From Actinomycetota bacterium (GTDB lineage Bacteria > Actinomycetota > Actinomycetes > S36-B12), in contig JAQCBM010000018.1 of NCBI GenBank assembly GCA_027729865.1, positions 1-14,871 on the forward strand: a stretch of DNA of 14,871 nt, read 5' to 3'. The notes below the pieces were generated by a model that was not told where the DNA came from, did not search any database, and saw only the letters and a program-made list of their open reading frames with translations. Shown piece after piece: positions 5,979 through 12,652 of the stretch. The position numbers and the translations under genes were made by a program. Numbering within the stretch: the stretch's first letter is position 1; each line of letters starts with the position of its first letter.

Positions 5979-6545
5979 CTAGTCAGAACTCCCGGCCACT
6001 GCCCCGGCGTCACCCGATTCCCCCGACTCCCCTGCCTTCGGCACGCACTCGGTCACCCACCCGCGCTTCCACGCCTGCCGCGCCAGGATGAACCGACCCA
6101 TCTCGTCGTCGATGGGGTCGAACTCCTCGTAATGCCAGGCCAGCGAGCGCCGCGCTAGCGGCCGGTCGATCGCGATGACCTGGTCGACCATCAGGTCCAG
6201 CCATGCCTGCACTTCTTTGGGCACGACCGGCATCGCCACGATCACCCTCGCCGCGCCTGCATCGCGCACGGCTTGCACCACTGCCCGCACTGCCGTTCCG
6301 GTCTCGATGCCGTCGTCCACGATCACCACACTTCGACCCTCGACCGGCGGTAACTCCGTGACGCGCACGCCGGAGTCGTCGTGATCGAGGAACGCAGCTC
6401 CCACATCCATCCGCGTTTGCTTGGCGATACGACAGGCGACCGCGATACCGCTGGGCATGATCGCGATCAGCAGCGATTCGCGCGGCAGGTCAGCCAGCAA
6501 CGGCGCAAGTCGATCCCCCGCATCGGCCAAGTTCGCGAACTTCAT
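5979..6545 (-). CDS. Type I phosphoribosyltransferase-like protein
   Basis: 188 residues from the ATG at 6545. The PRPP-binding signature is VVIVDDGIETGTA (73-85): hydrophobic strand, two aspartates, then the TGT loop that holds the 5-phosphate. Residues 24-40 (SLLIAIMPSGIAVACRI) give the expected first strand with a PSG loop in place of the usual P-x-G loop. The second half has the pattern VDQVIAIDRPLARRSLAWHYEEF, seen in uncharacterised PRTases that are not classical purine or pyrimidine enzymes. The last 20 residues are Gly/Ser/Glu-rich and probably disordered. The substrate is unknown. It overlaps the upstream gene by ATGA, so the two are translated together. A weak GGAG precedes the start within that gene. 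Confidence 0.85.
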   Translation of the reverse strand: MKFANLADAGDRLAPLLADLPRESLLIAIMPSGIAVACRIAKQTRMDVGAAFLDHDDSGVRVTELPPVEGRSVVIVDDGIETGTAVRAVVQAVRDAGAARVIVAMPVVPKEVQAWLDLMVDQVIAIDRPLARRSLAWHYEEFDPIDDEMGRFILARQAWKRGWVTECVPKAGESGESGDAGAVAGSSD

Positions 6546-6952
6546 CGCTCCACACCACTTATCGACGCAACTGATGCCGCGGCAGCCGAACCCAAGCCCA
6601 CATCACCGTGATCGGCGGCCAATCCGCTGGCAAAAAGTTGCTCGCCACCCTCATCAAGAACAACGACGGATTCAAACGCGCTCGGCTCATCGATAGCTAA
6701 GGACAACAGCGGGATCACCTGCGCCTTGACCTCGAAACGGCTCAGCGCCTTGCGATACGCGCCCACGTTCACCCATGAAGTCGAGACGACCATCAGGTCG
6801 GCGTCGTCGGTTGCTTGCGCGATCTGACCACGCAGGAAGCCTGCCGATTCGCCCAAGATCCCCAGCGCCGCGCGCATCTGCGCCAGCCACGCAGCGCGGT
6901 CGATTTCCACCCGATACCGCGAGACCACCAGCACGGGTACGGCCTCACCCAT
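6542..6952 (-). CDS. ABM-like (dimeric alpha/beta barrel) protein of unknown function
   Basis: 136 residues from the ATG at 6952; the frame is open further upstream, but that part is low in hydrophobic pattern, Gly/Pro-rich, and covers the opposite divergent gene. Residues 6-100 fit the antibiotic-biosynthesis-monooxygenase fold: a strand ending PVLVVSRYRV, a helix (AWLAQMRAALGIL), SAGFLRGQIAQ as the second strand, DADLMVVSTSWVNVGAYRKAL as strand plus helix, and a final strand around VIPLLSLAI. Members include small heme- or quinone-active monooxygenases, but many have no known reaction, and no catalytic residues can be pointed out here. The last 45 residues are Ala/Gly/Ser-rich. Its stop overlaps the PRTase start. 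It is divergent from the 7047-7439 gene, so its promoter should lie in 6953-7046. Confidence 0.65.
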   Translation of the reverse strand: MGEAVPVLVVSRYRVEIDRAAWLAQMRAALGILGESAGFLRGQIAQATDDADLMVVSTSWVNVGAYRKALSRFEVKAQVIPLLSLAIDEPSAFESVVVLDEGGEQLFASGLAADHGDVGLGSAAAASVASISGVER

Positions 6953-7000
6953 CGCACTAGGCTCGAAACCTACGAGATTTGAATCCACAGGCCCACCAAC

Positions 7001-7022
7001 CGTCGCGTCCACACCAGCGACG
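7001..7022. repeat. Inverted repeat between divergent genes
   Basis: CGTCGC (7001-7006) and GCGACG (7017-7022) form a 6-base inverted repeat with a 10-base centre in the 94-base divergent spacer. It is followed on the plus strand by GCTAAT (7022-7027), a weak -10 for the next gene. It could be an operator, but no bound factor can be named. Confidence 0.3.
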
Positions 7023-7046
7023 CTAATGCACCCCGAAGGATCCGCA

Positions 7047-7439
7047 ATGGCTGGAAAGAAGCGCCCGAAGAAGGGCCAGTTGCCCCCGGGCGTGAAGGGC
7101 CCGGCGCCGCAGCCGAACAATCAACGACCCAGCAACCCACCGGCCGGCACCCCCCGCGGCAACCTCGAACGAGCCAGCATCCCCTTTCTCAGCCGACTCC
7201 TCGCGATGCCCCGGTGGCTGCTCGTGGTTCTTATCGCCAGTTGCCTACTGCTGGGGCTTGCCCTCACCGGCCCGCTGGCCCCCGTGGGCGCGCTCTTTCT
7301 TCTCATCGTCGGCACGTTCCTCGGCTGGCTGTTGATGCTGGCCTGGCCTGTCCTTCCCGTGGGCCGCCGCATGATCCGCCTCGTGGTCGTTTTTGCACTC
7401 GTAGGTCTGGCGGTCCTCAAGGCTCTCGGTCGTTTCTGA
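7047..7439 (+). CDS. DUF6703-like small membrane protein
   Basis: 130 residues from the ATG at 7047, chosen over the ATG at 7026 because GAAGGA (7035-7040) is 6 bases upstream of it. The first 50 residues are a basic, Pro/Gly-rich cytoplasmic tail (MAGKKRPKKGQLPPG). Then come three membrane helices at about 56-75, 79-100 and 107-126; the pair around FLGWLLMLAWPVLP is the recognisable part. From memory this resembles the actinobacterial DUF6703 family, whose function is unknown. It ends 3 bases before the -35 of the znuA promoter, so its 3' end abuts the zinc operon, and read-through into znuA is possible. No terminator is seen. Confidence 0.75.
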   Translation: MAGKKRPKKGQLPPGVKGPAPQPNNQRPSNPPAGTPRGNLERASIPFLSRLLAMPRWLLVVLIASCLLLGLALTGPLAPVGALFLLIVGTFLGWLLMLAWPVLPVGRRMIRLVVVFALVGLAVLKALGRF

Positions 7440-7441
7440 TA

Positions 7442-7470
7442 TTGACAATCATTTCCATTAAGCGCATAAT
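7442..7470 (+). promoter_or_regulatory. znuA promoter, probably leaderless
   Basis: TTGACA (7442-7447), a perfect -35, and CATAAT (7465-7470), a 5-of-6 match to the -10, are separated by 17 bases. The -10 ends 6 bases before the znuA ATG, so transcription should begin at or next to the start codon. No Shine-Dalgarno is present. Confidence 0.8.
7443..7457 (+). promoter_or_regulatory. Zur box in the znuA promoter
   Basis: TGACAATCATTTCCA matches the Zur consensus TGAAAATCATTTTCA at 13 of 15 positions. It begins inside the -35 and fills most of the spacer, so a bound zinc-Zur would exclude RNA polymerase. It differs from the HU-gene box (3037-3051) at two positions, and both are followed by TTAAG. 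Confidence 0.72.
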
Positions 7471-7476
7471 CCCTCT

Positions 7477-8616
7477 ATGCGTATTTCTCGACTCGCCCTG
7501 ATCCCTGCCGCTGCCCTCGCCTTCGCCGCTCCGCTCACCGCGTGTTCTAGCGACGACGCCGCTACTGACACAGAAACAGCGGAGGTGGTCACCGAGGAAA
7601 CGGCCGAATCGACAGCCGAGGAAACCGAAGCCGTCGCGTCCGGTAGCGACTCCGACTCCTCCCCCGTTCAGGTCGTTGCAACCACCACGATGCTCGGCGA
7701 CGTCGCAGCGCAGATCGTGGCGTGCGCCAACCCCGAATCCACCGCCACCACGTTGATGCCGATCGGTGCCGATCCGCACGACTTCGCGCCCTCCTCTGCG
7801 CAGGTCGCCGAGATGGTCACCGCGCAGGTTGTCATCTCGAACGGACTCGGTCTTGAGGCAGGCCTTGACGACGCCCTGGAGAACGCCGCATCCGATGGCG
7901 CAATCGTCATCGAGATCGCCGACATGGTGGATCCCATCCCCTTCGGTGCCGGCGGGCACGATGATCATTCTGACGAAGCCAAAGAAGACGACCACGACGA
8001 CGAACACTCTGACGACGAACATAACGACGAAGCCAAGGAAGACGATCATTCCGACGACGAGCACTCCGAAGATGAACACGGTCACGGCGGTGAGGACCCG
8101 CACTTCTGGTTCGACATGAACCGCATGGCAACGGCGGCGCAGCTCATCGGTGACCAACTTGCTGTCGAGAACGGTCAGGCCTACGCCGATTGCGGTGCGC
8201 AGATCGCCGACGGGATCCGCGCTGCTGAGGCAGACGTGCGTGCGTTGCTTGAATCCGTGCCCGCGGACCAGCGCATCCTGATCACCGATCACGACGCCCT
8301 CGGCTACCTAGCCGACGCATACGGCTATGAGATTGCAGGAACGGTCATCCCGGCCGGCACCACTCTCGCCGAGCCGAGCAGTGCCGATCTCGCCGAACTG
8401 GTCAAGGTCATGCAGGACGAGGGTGTTCAGGTGATCTTCGCTAACACAGCGGACCCGAGCGCGCTGTCCGACGCCGTGGCCGCCGAGGTCGGTGGAGATG
8501 TGCAGGTAGTGCAGCTGTTCGTAGGCAGCCTGGGCGAGCCCGGTTCCGGTGCAGATAACTACATCTCGATGATGCGCACCAATGCTGAACTCATCTCAAA
8601 CGCCTTGAACGCCTGA
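7477..8616 (+). CDS. znuA: Zinc ABC transporter substrate-binding lipoprotein
   Basis: 379 residues. The signal peptide (1-22) ends in the lipobox LTAC with C23 as the lipidated residue, so the protein is anchored outside the membrane. Residues 24-63 are an acidic Ser/Thr/Glu linker. The cluster A-I (family 9) binding fold starts at VQVVATTTMLGDVA. Expected zinc ligands are H101 (GADPHDF), H209 (EDPHFWFD) and H272 (ITDHDALGYL), with D360 as the likely fourth; a histidine at the third site favours zinc over manganese. Between the first two ligands is a His/Asp/Glu-rich loop (161-203) with nine histidines, thought in this family to capture zinc. C83 and C239 could form a disulfide. It heads the operon, starts without a Shine-Dalgarno and is under the Zur-box promoter. 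Confidence 0.93.
   Translation: MRISRLALIPAAALAFAAPLTACSSDDAATDTETAEVVTEETAESTAEETEAVASGSDSDSSPVQVVATTTMLGDVAAQIVACANPESTATTLMPIGADPHDFAPSSAQVAEMVTAQVVISNGLGLEAGLDDALENAASDGAIVIEIADMVDPIPFGAGGHDDHSDEAKEDDHDDEHSDDEHNDEAKEDDHSDDEHSEDEHGHGGEDPHFWFDMNRMATAAQLIGDQLAVENGQAYADCGAQIADGIRAAEADVRALLESVPADQRILITDHDALGYLADAYGYEIAGTVIPAGTTLAEPSSADLAELVKVMQDEGVQVIFANTADPSALSDAVAAEVGGDVQVVQLFVGSLGEPGSGADNYISMMRTNAELISNALNA
7966..8076 (+). repeat. Tandem duplication inside the znuA His-rich loop
   Basis: Two near-identical units of 54 and 57 bases begin at 7966 and 8020. Each encodes H-x-DEAKEDDH followed by a run of Asp, Glu, His and Ser. The DEAKEDDH parts differ at three bases, all silent. The repeat doubles the number of candidate zinc-binding histidines in the loop. 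Confidence 0.75.
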
Positions 8617-8651
8617 ATCCCGCACTAACGACCCCTGTCACACTTACGCCC

Positions 8652-9494
8652 GTGGAGTGGTTCACCGAGCCGTTCGCCCTTGCCTTCCAGCAGCGGGCGC
8701 TGCTCGGTGGCGCGCTCGCAGCCTTGATGACTTCGGTGGTCGGCACCTGGCTGGTGCTGCGCGGCATGAGCTTCTTCGGGGATGCCTTCGTCCACGGTGT
8801 GGTGCCGGGCATCGCGGCTGCAGTGGTGCTCGACATCAACCCATTGCTCGGCGCAGCCGTGGCTGCAGCGGTCATGGTCTTCGCGATCGAGACGGTCAAT
8901 CGACAAACGGTCCTCAGCGAGGACACCTCGATCGGCTTGCTGTTTGTAGGCATGCTCGCGCTCGGCGTGGTGATCATCTCCCGGCTCGACACGTACTCCG
9001 GGAGTCTCACCAGCATCTTGTTCGGCGACGCCCTCGGTGTCACCACATCTGACCTATACGGTCAGACGATCTTGGCGATCATCGTCATCGCTGTCGCCCT
9101 TGCGCTCTACCGACCACTCCTCGCGCTCAGTTTTAACGCCGAGAAGGCGGAACTGTGGGGCATGAGGCCCAAGCGCACGCATGCTGCGCTGCTGGTCCTC
9201 ATCGCCGCCGCGGTGATCGGCAGCTACCAATCGGTCGGCACACTTCTGGTGTTCGGTCTCCTCGTCGGACCCCCCGCCACTGCGAGCCTGATCGCCCGCA
9301 CGGTTCCGCGGATGATGATCTACGCAGCGGTCATCGCGTTGTTCTCGGTGTGGCTGGGCCTCACGCTGAGTTACCACCTCGGCACCGCCGGCTCAGCCAC
9401 CATGGCTCTCGTGCCGATCGTGCTGTTCTTCATCGTGCTGGCGATCACCCGCTTGGCACCCAGGCGCGCACCGCAGGAGGTGGCGCATGCCTGA
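8652..9494 (+). CDS. znuB: Zinc ABC transporter permease
   Basis: 280 residues from a GTG at 8652; the start fits because family members begin with a short amphipathic segment like EWFTEPFALAFQQRALLGG. No Shine-Dalgarno is obvious in the 35-base gap after znuA. About eight or nine membrane helices are visible. The ABC-3 (ZnuB/MntB/TroC) signature is residues 38-55, with RGMSFFGDAFVHGVVPGIA, where this type normally has DAxxHAVLPG. A second typical stretch is SVGTLLVFGLLVGPPATASL near residue 200. ZnuB forms the channel for zinc delivered by ZnuA, driven by ZnuC. Its end overlaps the znuC start by 8 bases, so the two are translationally coupled. Confidence 0.93.
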   Translation: MEWFTEPFALAFQQRALLGGALAALMTSVVGTWLVLRGMSFFGDAFVHGVVPGIAAAVVLDINPLLGAAVAAAVMVFAIETVNRQTVLSEDTSIGLLFVGMLALGVVIISRLDTYSGSLTSILFGDALGVTTSDLYGQTILAIIVIAVALALYRPLLALSFNAEKAELWGMRPKRTHAALLVLIAAAVIGSYQSVGTLLVFGLLVGPPATASLIARTVPRMMIYAAVIALFSVWLGLTLSYHLGTAGSATMALVPIVLFFIVLAITRLAPRRAPQEVAHA

Positions 9495-10305
9495 TGCAGT
9501 GGTGGGCAGGCACGTAGTGATCAGCCGCGGGGATCGCGTTGCGCTGAAGGACTCCGACTTCACGATTCCCCAGGGTGCGATCACCGCGATCATCGGACCG
9601 AACGGATCGGGTAAGTCCACCCTGTTGCACGCGATCGCCAACCTGTTGCCCATCTCCAGTGGTGCGCTCAGCGTGCTCGGCGCAACACCTGAACTCAGCC
9701 AGTCGCAGATCGCGTACGTCCTGCAATACACAACGGTCCCCGCGGGAACGCCGCTCACCGTTCGCGAAGCCGTAGGCATGGGCCGCTACCCATCCCTAGG
9801 TTTCCTGCGCCGCCCGAGCGCCGATGACAAGAAGCGCGTGCAGCAGGCCATGGAACGCCTGGACATCGTGCACCTCGCCGATCGGCACCTGACCGAACTG
9901 TCCGGTGGTCAGCGCCAGCGCGTCTACGTTGCGCAAGGCATCACCCAGGATCACGCCATGCTGCTGCTCGACGAACCACTCACCGGCTTGGACATCAACT
10001 CAGCCAAGACGATCGACGGCATCATTCACGACGAACCCACCCGCGGCTGCTCGGTTGTCCTCACCACGCACGATCTCGAGGAAGCCAAGGCCGCCGACCA
10101 CGTGATCCTCACCTCCGGATACGTGGTCGCCTCCGGGCCACCTGCGCAGGTCCTCACACCCGACAACCTCGCCACCGCCTACGGGTTAGGCTCGCTGCAC
10201 GAGAAGGACGACGCCGCGCCGCTGTTCCCCACCGAGCACCACGACCACGGCTTCGACATCAGCCACAACGCCCACGACCAACACGGACACGACCATGGCC
10301 ACTGA
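9487..10305 (+). CDS. znuC: Zinc ABC transporter ATPase with His-rich tail
   Basis: 272 residues from the ATG at 9487, with AGGAGG at 9475-9480, six bases upstream. All ATPase motifs are present in order: Walker A GPNGSGKST (37-45), Q-loop Q80, signature LSGGQ (138-142), Walker B LLLDEP (159-164), D-loop GLD (167-169) and switch histidine H195. The protein powers zinc import by hydrolysing ATP on the inner face of the membrane. The last 22 residues are unusual, with nine histidines (251, 252, 254, 260, 263, 266, 268, 270, 272) among Asp and Gly; such a tail could bind incoming zinc or sense it. The gene overlaps znuB by 8 bases and zur by 11 bases, so all three are tightly coupled. Confidence 0.94.
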   Translation: MPDAVVGRHVVISRGDRVALKDSDFTIPQGAITAIIGPNGSGKSTLLHAIANLLPISSGALSVLGATPELSQSQIAYVLQYTTVPAGTPLTVREAVGMGRYPSLGFLRRPSADDKKRVQQAMERLDIVHLADRHLTELSGGQRQRVYVAQGITQDHAMLLLDEPLTGLDINSAKTIDGIIHDEPTRGCSVVLTTHDLEEAKAADHVILTSGYVVASGPPAQVLTPDNLATAYGLGSLHEKDDAAPLFPTEHHDHGFDISHNAHDQHGHDHGH

Positions 10306-10714
10306 ATCCAAGACGGACGCCAAGAGCGCCATCGGTCAGCGCTCCACCAAACAACGCACAGCGGTCGTGACTGCACTCGATGAACTCGACGATTTTCGCT
10401 CCACGCAGGAGATCCACGACTACCTACGCCACAAGGGCGACACCGTGGGACTGACCACGGTCTATCGCACCCTCACCGCGCTCGCCGAGTCCGGCGATGT
10501 CGACGTGATCGTCCGCGAAGACGGCGAAAGTGTCTACCGCAGCTGCAGCGACACCCACCACCATCACCTGGTCTGCCGCGCCTGCGGCAAGACCGTGGAA
10601 GTGGACGGCCCCGCTGTGGAGCGCTGGGCGGACAAGGTTTCCGCCGAGCACGGCTTCACCGACGTCAGCCACACCCTGGAGATCTTTGGGCTGTGCGTGG
10701 ACTGCTCGAACTAG
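10295..10714 (+). CDS. zur: Zinc uptake regulator, Fur family
   Basis: 139 residues from the ATG at 10295, which lies inside the 3' end of znuC. The N-terminal winged helix has the recognition helix GLTTVYRTL (52-60). The C-terminal dimerisation domain contains the zinc sites: four consecutive histidines (88-91) in the position of the Fur HHHxxC motif, then CRAC (C94, C97) and CVDC (C134, C137), which form the structural four-cysteine site. With zinc bound it represses zinc uptake genes. Fur, PerR and other paralogues share the fold, but placement at the end of a zinc transporter operon and the Zur boxes at 7443 and 3037 make Zur the best call. Because zur is last in an operon it controls, it is under negative feedback. 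Its neighbour uppS and nearby glyS match the furB locus order I know in Mycobacterium. Confidence 0.92.
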   Translation: MATESKTDAKSAIGQRSTKQRTAVVTALDELDDFRSTQEIHDYLRHKGDTVGLTTVYRTLTALAESGDVDVIVREDGESVYRSCSDTHHHHLVCRACGKTVEVDGPAVERWADKVSAEHGFTDVSHTLEIFGLCVDCSN

Positions 10715-10760
10715 TAGGCGGGCTGACGACGTCCTCGCCCAGCCTCTTGGAAATCGAGGG

Positions 10761-10928
10761 CTAACCGGATTTGCGGCGGAATTCTCGCTTACCGCCTTCA
10801 CGATCCGAATGTTCGTGCTTCGTGTCTTCTTTGGGAGTCGAACCATGAGGCGTGCTCGACTTCGACCTACTGTTCTTGGCCTCAAGGGCCTGACGCATGC
10901 GTTCCTTGATGTCCTCGTTGTCGGTCAC
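10761..10928 (-). CDS. DUF5302-like small hydrophilic protein
   Basis: A 55-residue gene from a GTG at 10928 to TAG at 10761-10763. It begins MTDNEDIKERMRQALEAKN, continues with a Ser/Thr/Lys-rich middle, and ends GGKREFRRKSG. The combination of an acidic helical start, a short basic linker and the terminal FRRKSG is the hallmark, as I remember it, of the actinobacterial DUF5302 family, whose function is unknown. There is no Shine-Dalgarno; AATACT lies 6 bases before the GTG on the minus strand, so the mRNA may be leaderless. The gene follows uppS on the same strand after 72 bases and is convergent with zur, with 46 bases between the stops. It fills what would otherwise look like an empty gap. 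Confidence 0.72.
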   Translation of the reverse strand: MTDNEDIKERMRQALEAKNSRSKSSTPHGSTPKEDTKHEHSDREGGKREFRRKSG

Positions 10929-10953
10929 GAGGTTAGTATTTCACGCTCGAAGG

Positions 10954-10972
10954 CGTGCGCACAGCGCGCACG
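10954..10972 (-). terminator. GC-rich hairpin between uppS and the DUF5302-like gene
   Basis: CGTGCGC (10954-10960) and GCGCACG (10966-10972) form a 7-base perfect stem with a 5-base loop, 28 bases after the uppS stop on the minus strand. No T-run follows, so it is at best a weak or factor-aided terminator, or part of the promoter region of the next gene. Confidence 0.3.
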
Positions 10973-11000
10973 TGATGCGCGAGAGGTCCTACTCAGTCAA

Positions 11001-11792
11001 TTACGGTGGGTTGGGTATCGCTCCGCCGTACCGGCGGTCCCGTGAGGCGTAGATCTCGCAGGCGTGCCACAGATGCCGGCGGTCGAAGTCCGGCCAGAGA
11101 GTGTCCAAGAACACCATCTCGGCGTAGGCGGACTGCCAAATCAGGAAATTCGAAGTGCGCTGCTCACCGGATGAGCGCACGAACAGATCGACATCGGGCA
11201 TGTCGGGTTCGTCGAGGTACTTCGCGATTGTGCGTTCGTCGATCTTGTCCGGGTCGAGTTTCCTTTCTTGGGCTTGCTTCGCGATCTTCTTTACAGCTTC
11301 GGCGATCTCGGCGCGGCCCCCGTAGTTGACGCACATCGTGAGGGTGAGTGTGGTGTTGTTCTTGGTGAGTTCTTCAGCGGTCTCGAGTTCATCGATGACC
11401 GACTTCCACAACCGCTTGCGTTGACCCGCCCAGCGCACGCGCACGCCGAGTTCGTTCATCTCATCGCGGCGGCGCCTGATCACGTCGCGGTTGAAGCCCA
11501 TTAAGAACTTCACTTCATCCGGGGAGCGCTTCCAATTCTCGGTGCTGAATGCGTACGCGGAGATATGCGTGATGCCGAGTTCGATTGCACCGTGCACGCA
11601 ATCAAGCAAACTTGCTTCGCCCATTTCGTGGCCCTTGGTTCGCGGCAGGCCGCGTTCTTTCGCCCAACGACCGTTGCCGTCCATCACGATCGCGACGTGC
11701 TTCGGGATGAGTTCGGTTGGGAGCTTCGGTGGCTTCGCACCCGAGGGATGCGGCGTGGGCGTGCGCTGGGGTTGGTTGGTGCGCTTGGCCAT
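11001..11792 (-). CDS. uppS: Isoprenyl transferase (cis-prenyltransferase)
   Basis: 263 residues from the ATG at 11792, with AAGGA at 11799-11803 overlapping the recO stop. The enzyme adds isoprene units in cis to a short allylic diphosphate to make the long polyprenyl carrier used in cell-wall synthesis. Motifs in order: AIVMDGNGRWA with the catalytic D38, STENWKRS (83-90), and RSSGEQRTSNFLIWQSAYAE (206-225), holding the diphosphate-binding arginines R206 and R212 and the metal-binding E225. The first 25 residues are a basic, Pro-rich extension common in actinobacteria. Chain length of the product cannot be told from sequence; the genomic position matches the decaprenyl diphosphate synthase gene of Mycobacterium. 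It is 10 bases downstream of recO and probably cotranscribed. Confidence 0.96.
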   Translation of the reverse strand: MAKRTNQPQRTPTPHPSGAKPPKLPTELIPKHVAIVMDGNGRWAKERGLPRTKGHEMGEASLLDCVHGAIELGITHISAYAFSTENWKRSPDEVKFLMGFNRDVIRRRRDEMNELGVRVRWAGQRKRLWKSVIDELETAEELTKNNTTLTLTMCVNYGGRAEIAEAVKKIAKQAQERKLDPDKIDERTIAKYLDEPDMPDVDLFVRSSGEQRTSNFLIWQSAYAEMVFLDTLWPDFDRRHLWHACEIYASRDRRYGGAIPNPP

Positions 11793-11802
11793 TGGTCGAT
11801 CC

Positions 11803-12558
11803 TTACAGGCCCTGGGCTTGGGTGTGCCAGGTGCGGTCGACCAGGGGCAGGGATCTCAGTCCTCGTTCCAGGTGCCATTGGAGGAAGGCGGCCACCAGAC
11901 CGCTCGCCTCGGTGCGTTCGCGGTGGCCGGATTCGTCGGCTGTCTCCCAGTCCCCCGAGAGCAGGGCGCCGAGCAGGGCGACGGTGAGCGGGCTGGGGGC
12001 CGCGCTACCCGGGGGTCGGCAGGCCGGGCACATCATTCCGCCGGCTTGGATGTTGAAGGCGCGGTGCGGGCCGGGTTCACCGCAGCGGGCGCAGTCGTCG
12101 AACGAAGGCGACCAGCCGGCCACCGCGAGGCTGCGCAAGAGATAGGCATCGAGGATCAGTGTGGGTTCGTGCTCACTGGCGGCCATAGACCGCAGACCCG
12201 AAACGAGCAGCGCGTAGTGCTGAACGGTGGGTTCACGTTCCTCCGGAGTGAGCCGCTCGGCGGTTTCGAGCATGACCGTGCCGGCGGTCCACTTCGCGTA
12301 ATCGCCCGCGAGTTTGCCGCCGATCGCATCGATCGTTTCGACCTGCGTCACGTTGTCCAGCGACTTTCCCTCGTAGAACTGCACGTCCACGTGATTGAAC
12401 GGCTCCAGGCGCGCACCGATGCGACTCGATGTCTTGCGCACTCCACGCGCGACAGCCCTGACTCGGCCGTTGCCGCGGGTCAGCAGGGTGATGATGCGAT
12501 CTGCTTCACCCAGCTTCTGGGTGCGCAGCACAATTCCCTCATCGCGGTACAACGGCAC
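11803..12558 (-). CDS. recO: DNA repair protein RecO
   Basis: 251 residues from a GTG at 12558; the N-terminus PLYRDEGIVLRTQKLGEADRIITLLTR is the classical RecO opening, so the start is right even without a clear Shine-Dalgarno. Residues 1-80 form the OB fold that binds single-stranded DNA (GRVRAVARGVRKTSSRIGARL). The rest is helical, with a zinc finger made of C156, C159 (CARC), C177 and C180 (CPAC). RecO, with RecR and RecF, loads RecA on gapped DNA coated with single-strand-binding protein. It is first in a recO-uppS unit, divergent from the membrane protein gene at 12653. Confidence 0.95.
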   Translation of the reverse strand: MPLYRDEGIVLRTQKLGEADRIITLLTRGNGRVRAVARGVRKTSSRIGARLEPFNHVDVQFYEGKSLDNVTQVETIDAIGGKLAGDYAKWTAGTVMLETAERLTPEEREPTVQHYALLVSGLRSMAASEHEPTLILDAYLLRSLAVAGWSPSFDDCARCGEPGPHRAFNIQAGGMMCPACRPPGSAAPSPLTVALLGALLSGDWETADESGHRERTEASGLVAAFLQWHLERGLRSLPLVDRTWHTQAQGL

Positions 12559-12604
12559 GGTACATTCTCACCGGCTGGCAGCGATGCGCGTTGTGGGCGC
12601 GCCC

Positions 12605-12616
12605 GAGAGGCCTCTC
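12605..12616. repeat. 12-base perfect palindrome in a divergent spacer
   Basis: GAGAGGCCTCTC is fully self-complementary and lies in the 94-base spacer between recO and the AI-2E-family gene. It could be an operator; no known regulator site is recognised. A -35-like TTGATT follows at about 12623 on the plus strand without a good -10. Confidence 0.3.
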
Positions 12617-12652
12617 AGGGGTCTTGATTGTGCTCTTGGATGGAGGCTTGAC

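Noticed and set aside
7436..7480. znuABC as a manganese system with an MntR site
   Set aside because: The third metal ligand in the binding protein is histidine, both ZnuA and ZnuC carry His-rich tracts, the linked regulator is Fur-family with Cys4 zinc residues, and the operator fits Zur.
7417..8292. Long open frame (291 codons) on the minus strand opposite znuA
   Set aside because: It is the reverse of the Asp/His/Glu-rich znuA codons, giving artificial Val/Phe runs that mimic a membrane protein. No start signal or family pattern is present.
10715..10760. Terminator between zur and the DUF5302-like gene
   Set aside because: GGGC and GCCC can pair around a short GAC/GTC stem, but the structure is interrupted and has no T-run on either strand.
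10530..11045. Plus-strand open frame of 171 codons across the end of zur and beyond
   Set aside because: Its first half overlaps zur in another frame and its second half is opposite the DUF5302-like gene and the end of uppS; composition is Arg/Thr/Ser-rich without any domain.
12395..12652. Upstream extension of the AI-2E-family gene
   Set aside because: The open frame continues into recO on the other strand, but the strong GGAGG and ATG at 12653 fit the family start and the extension has no recognisable sequence.
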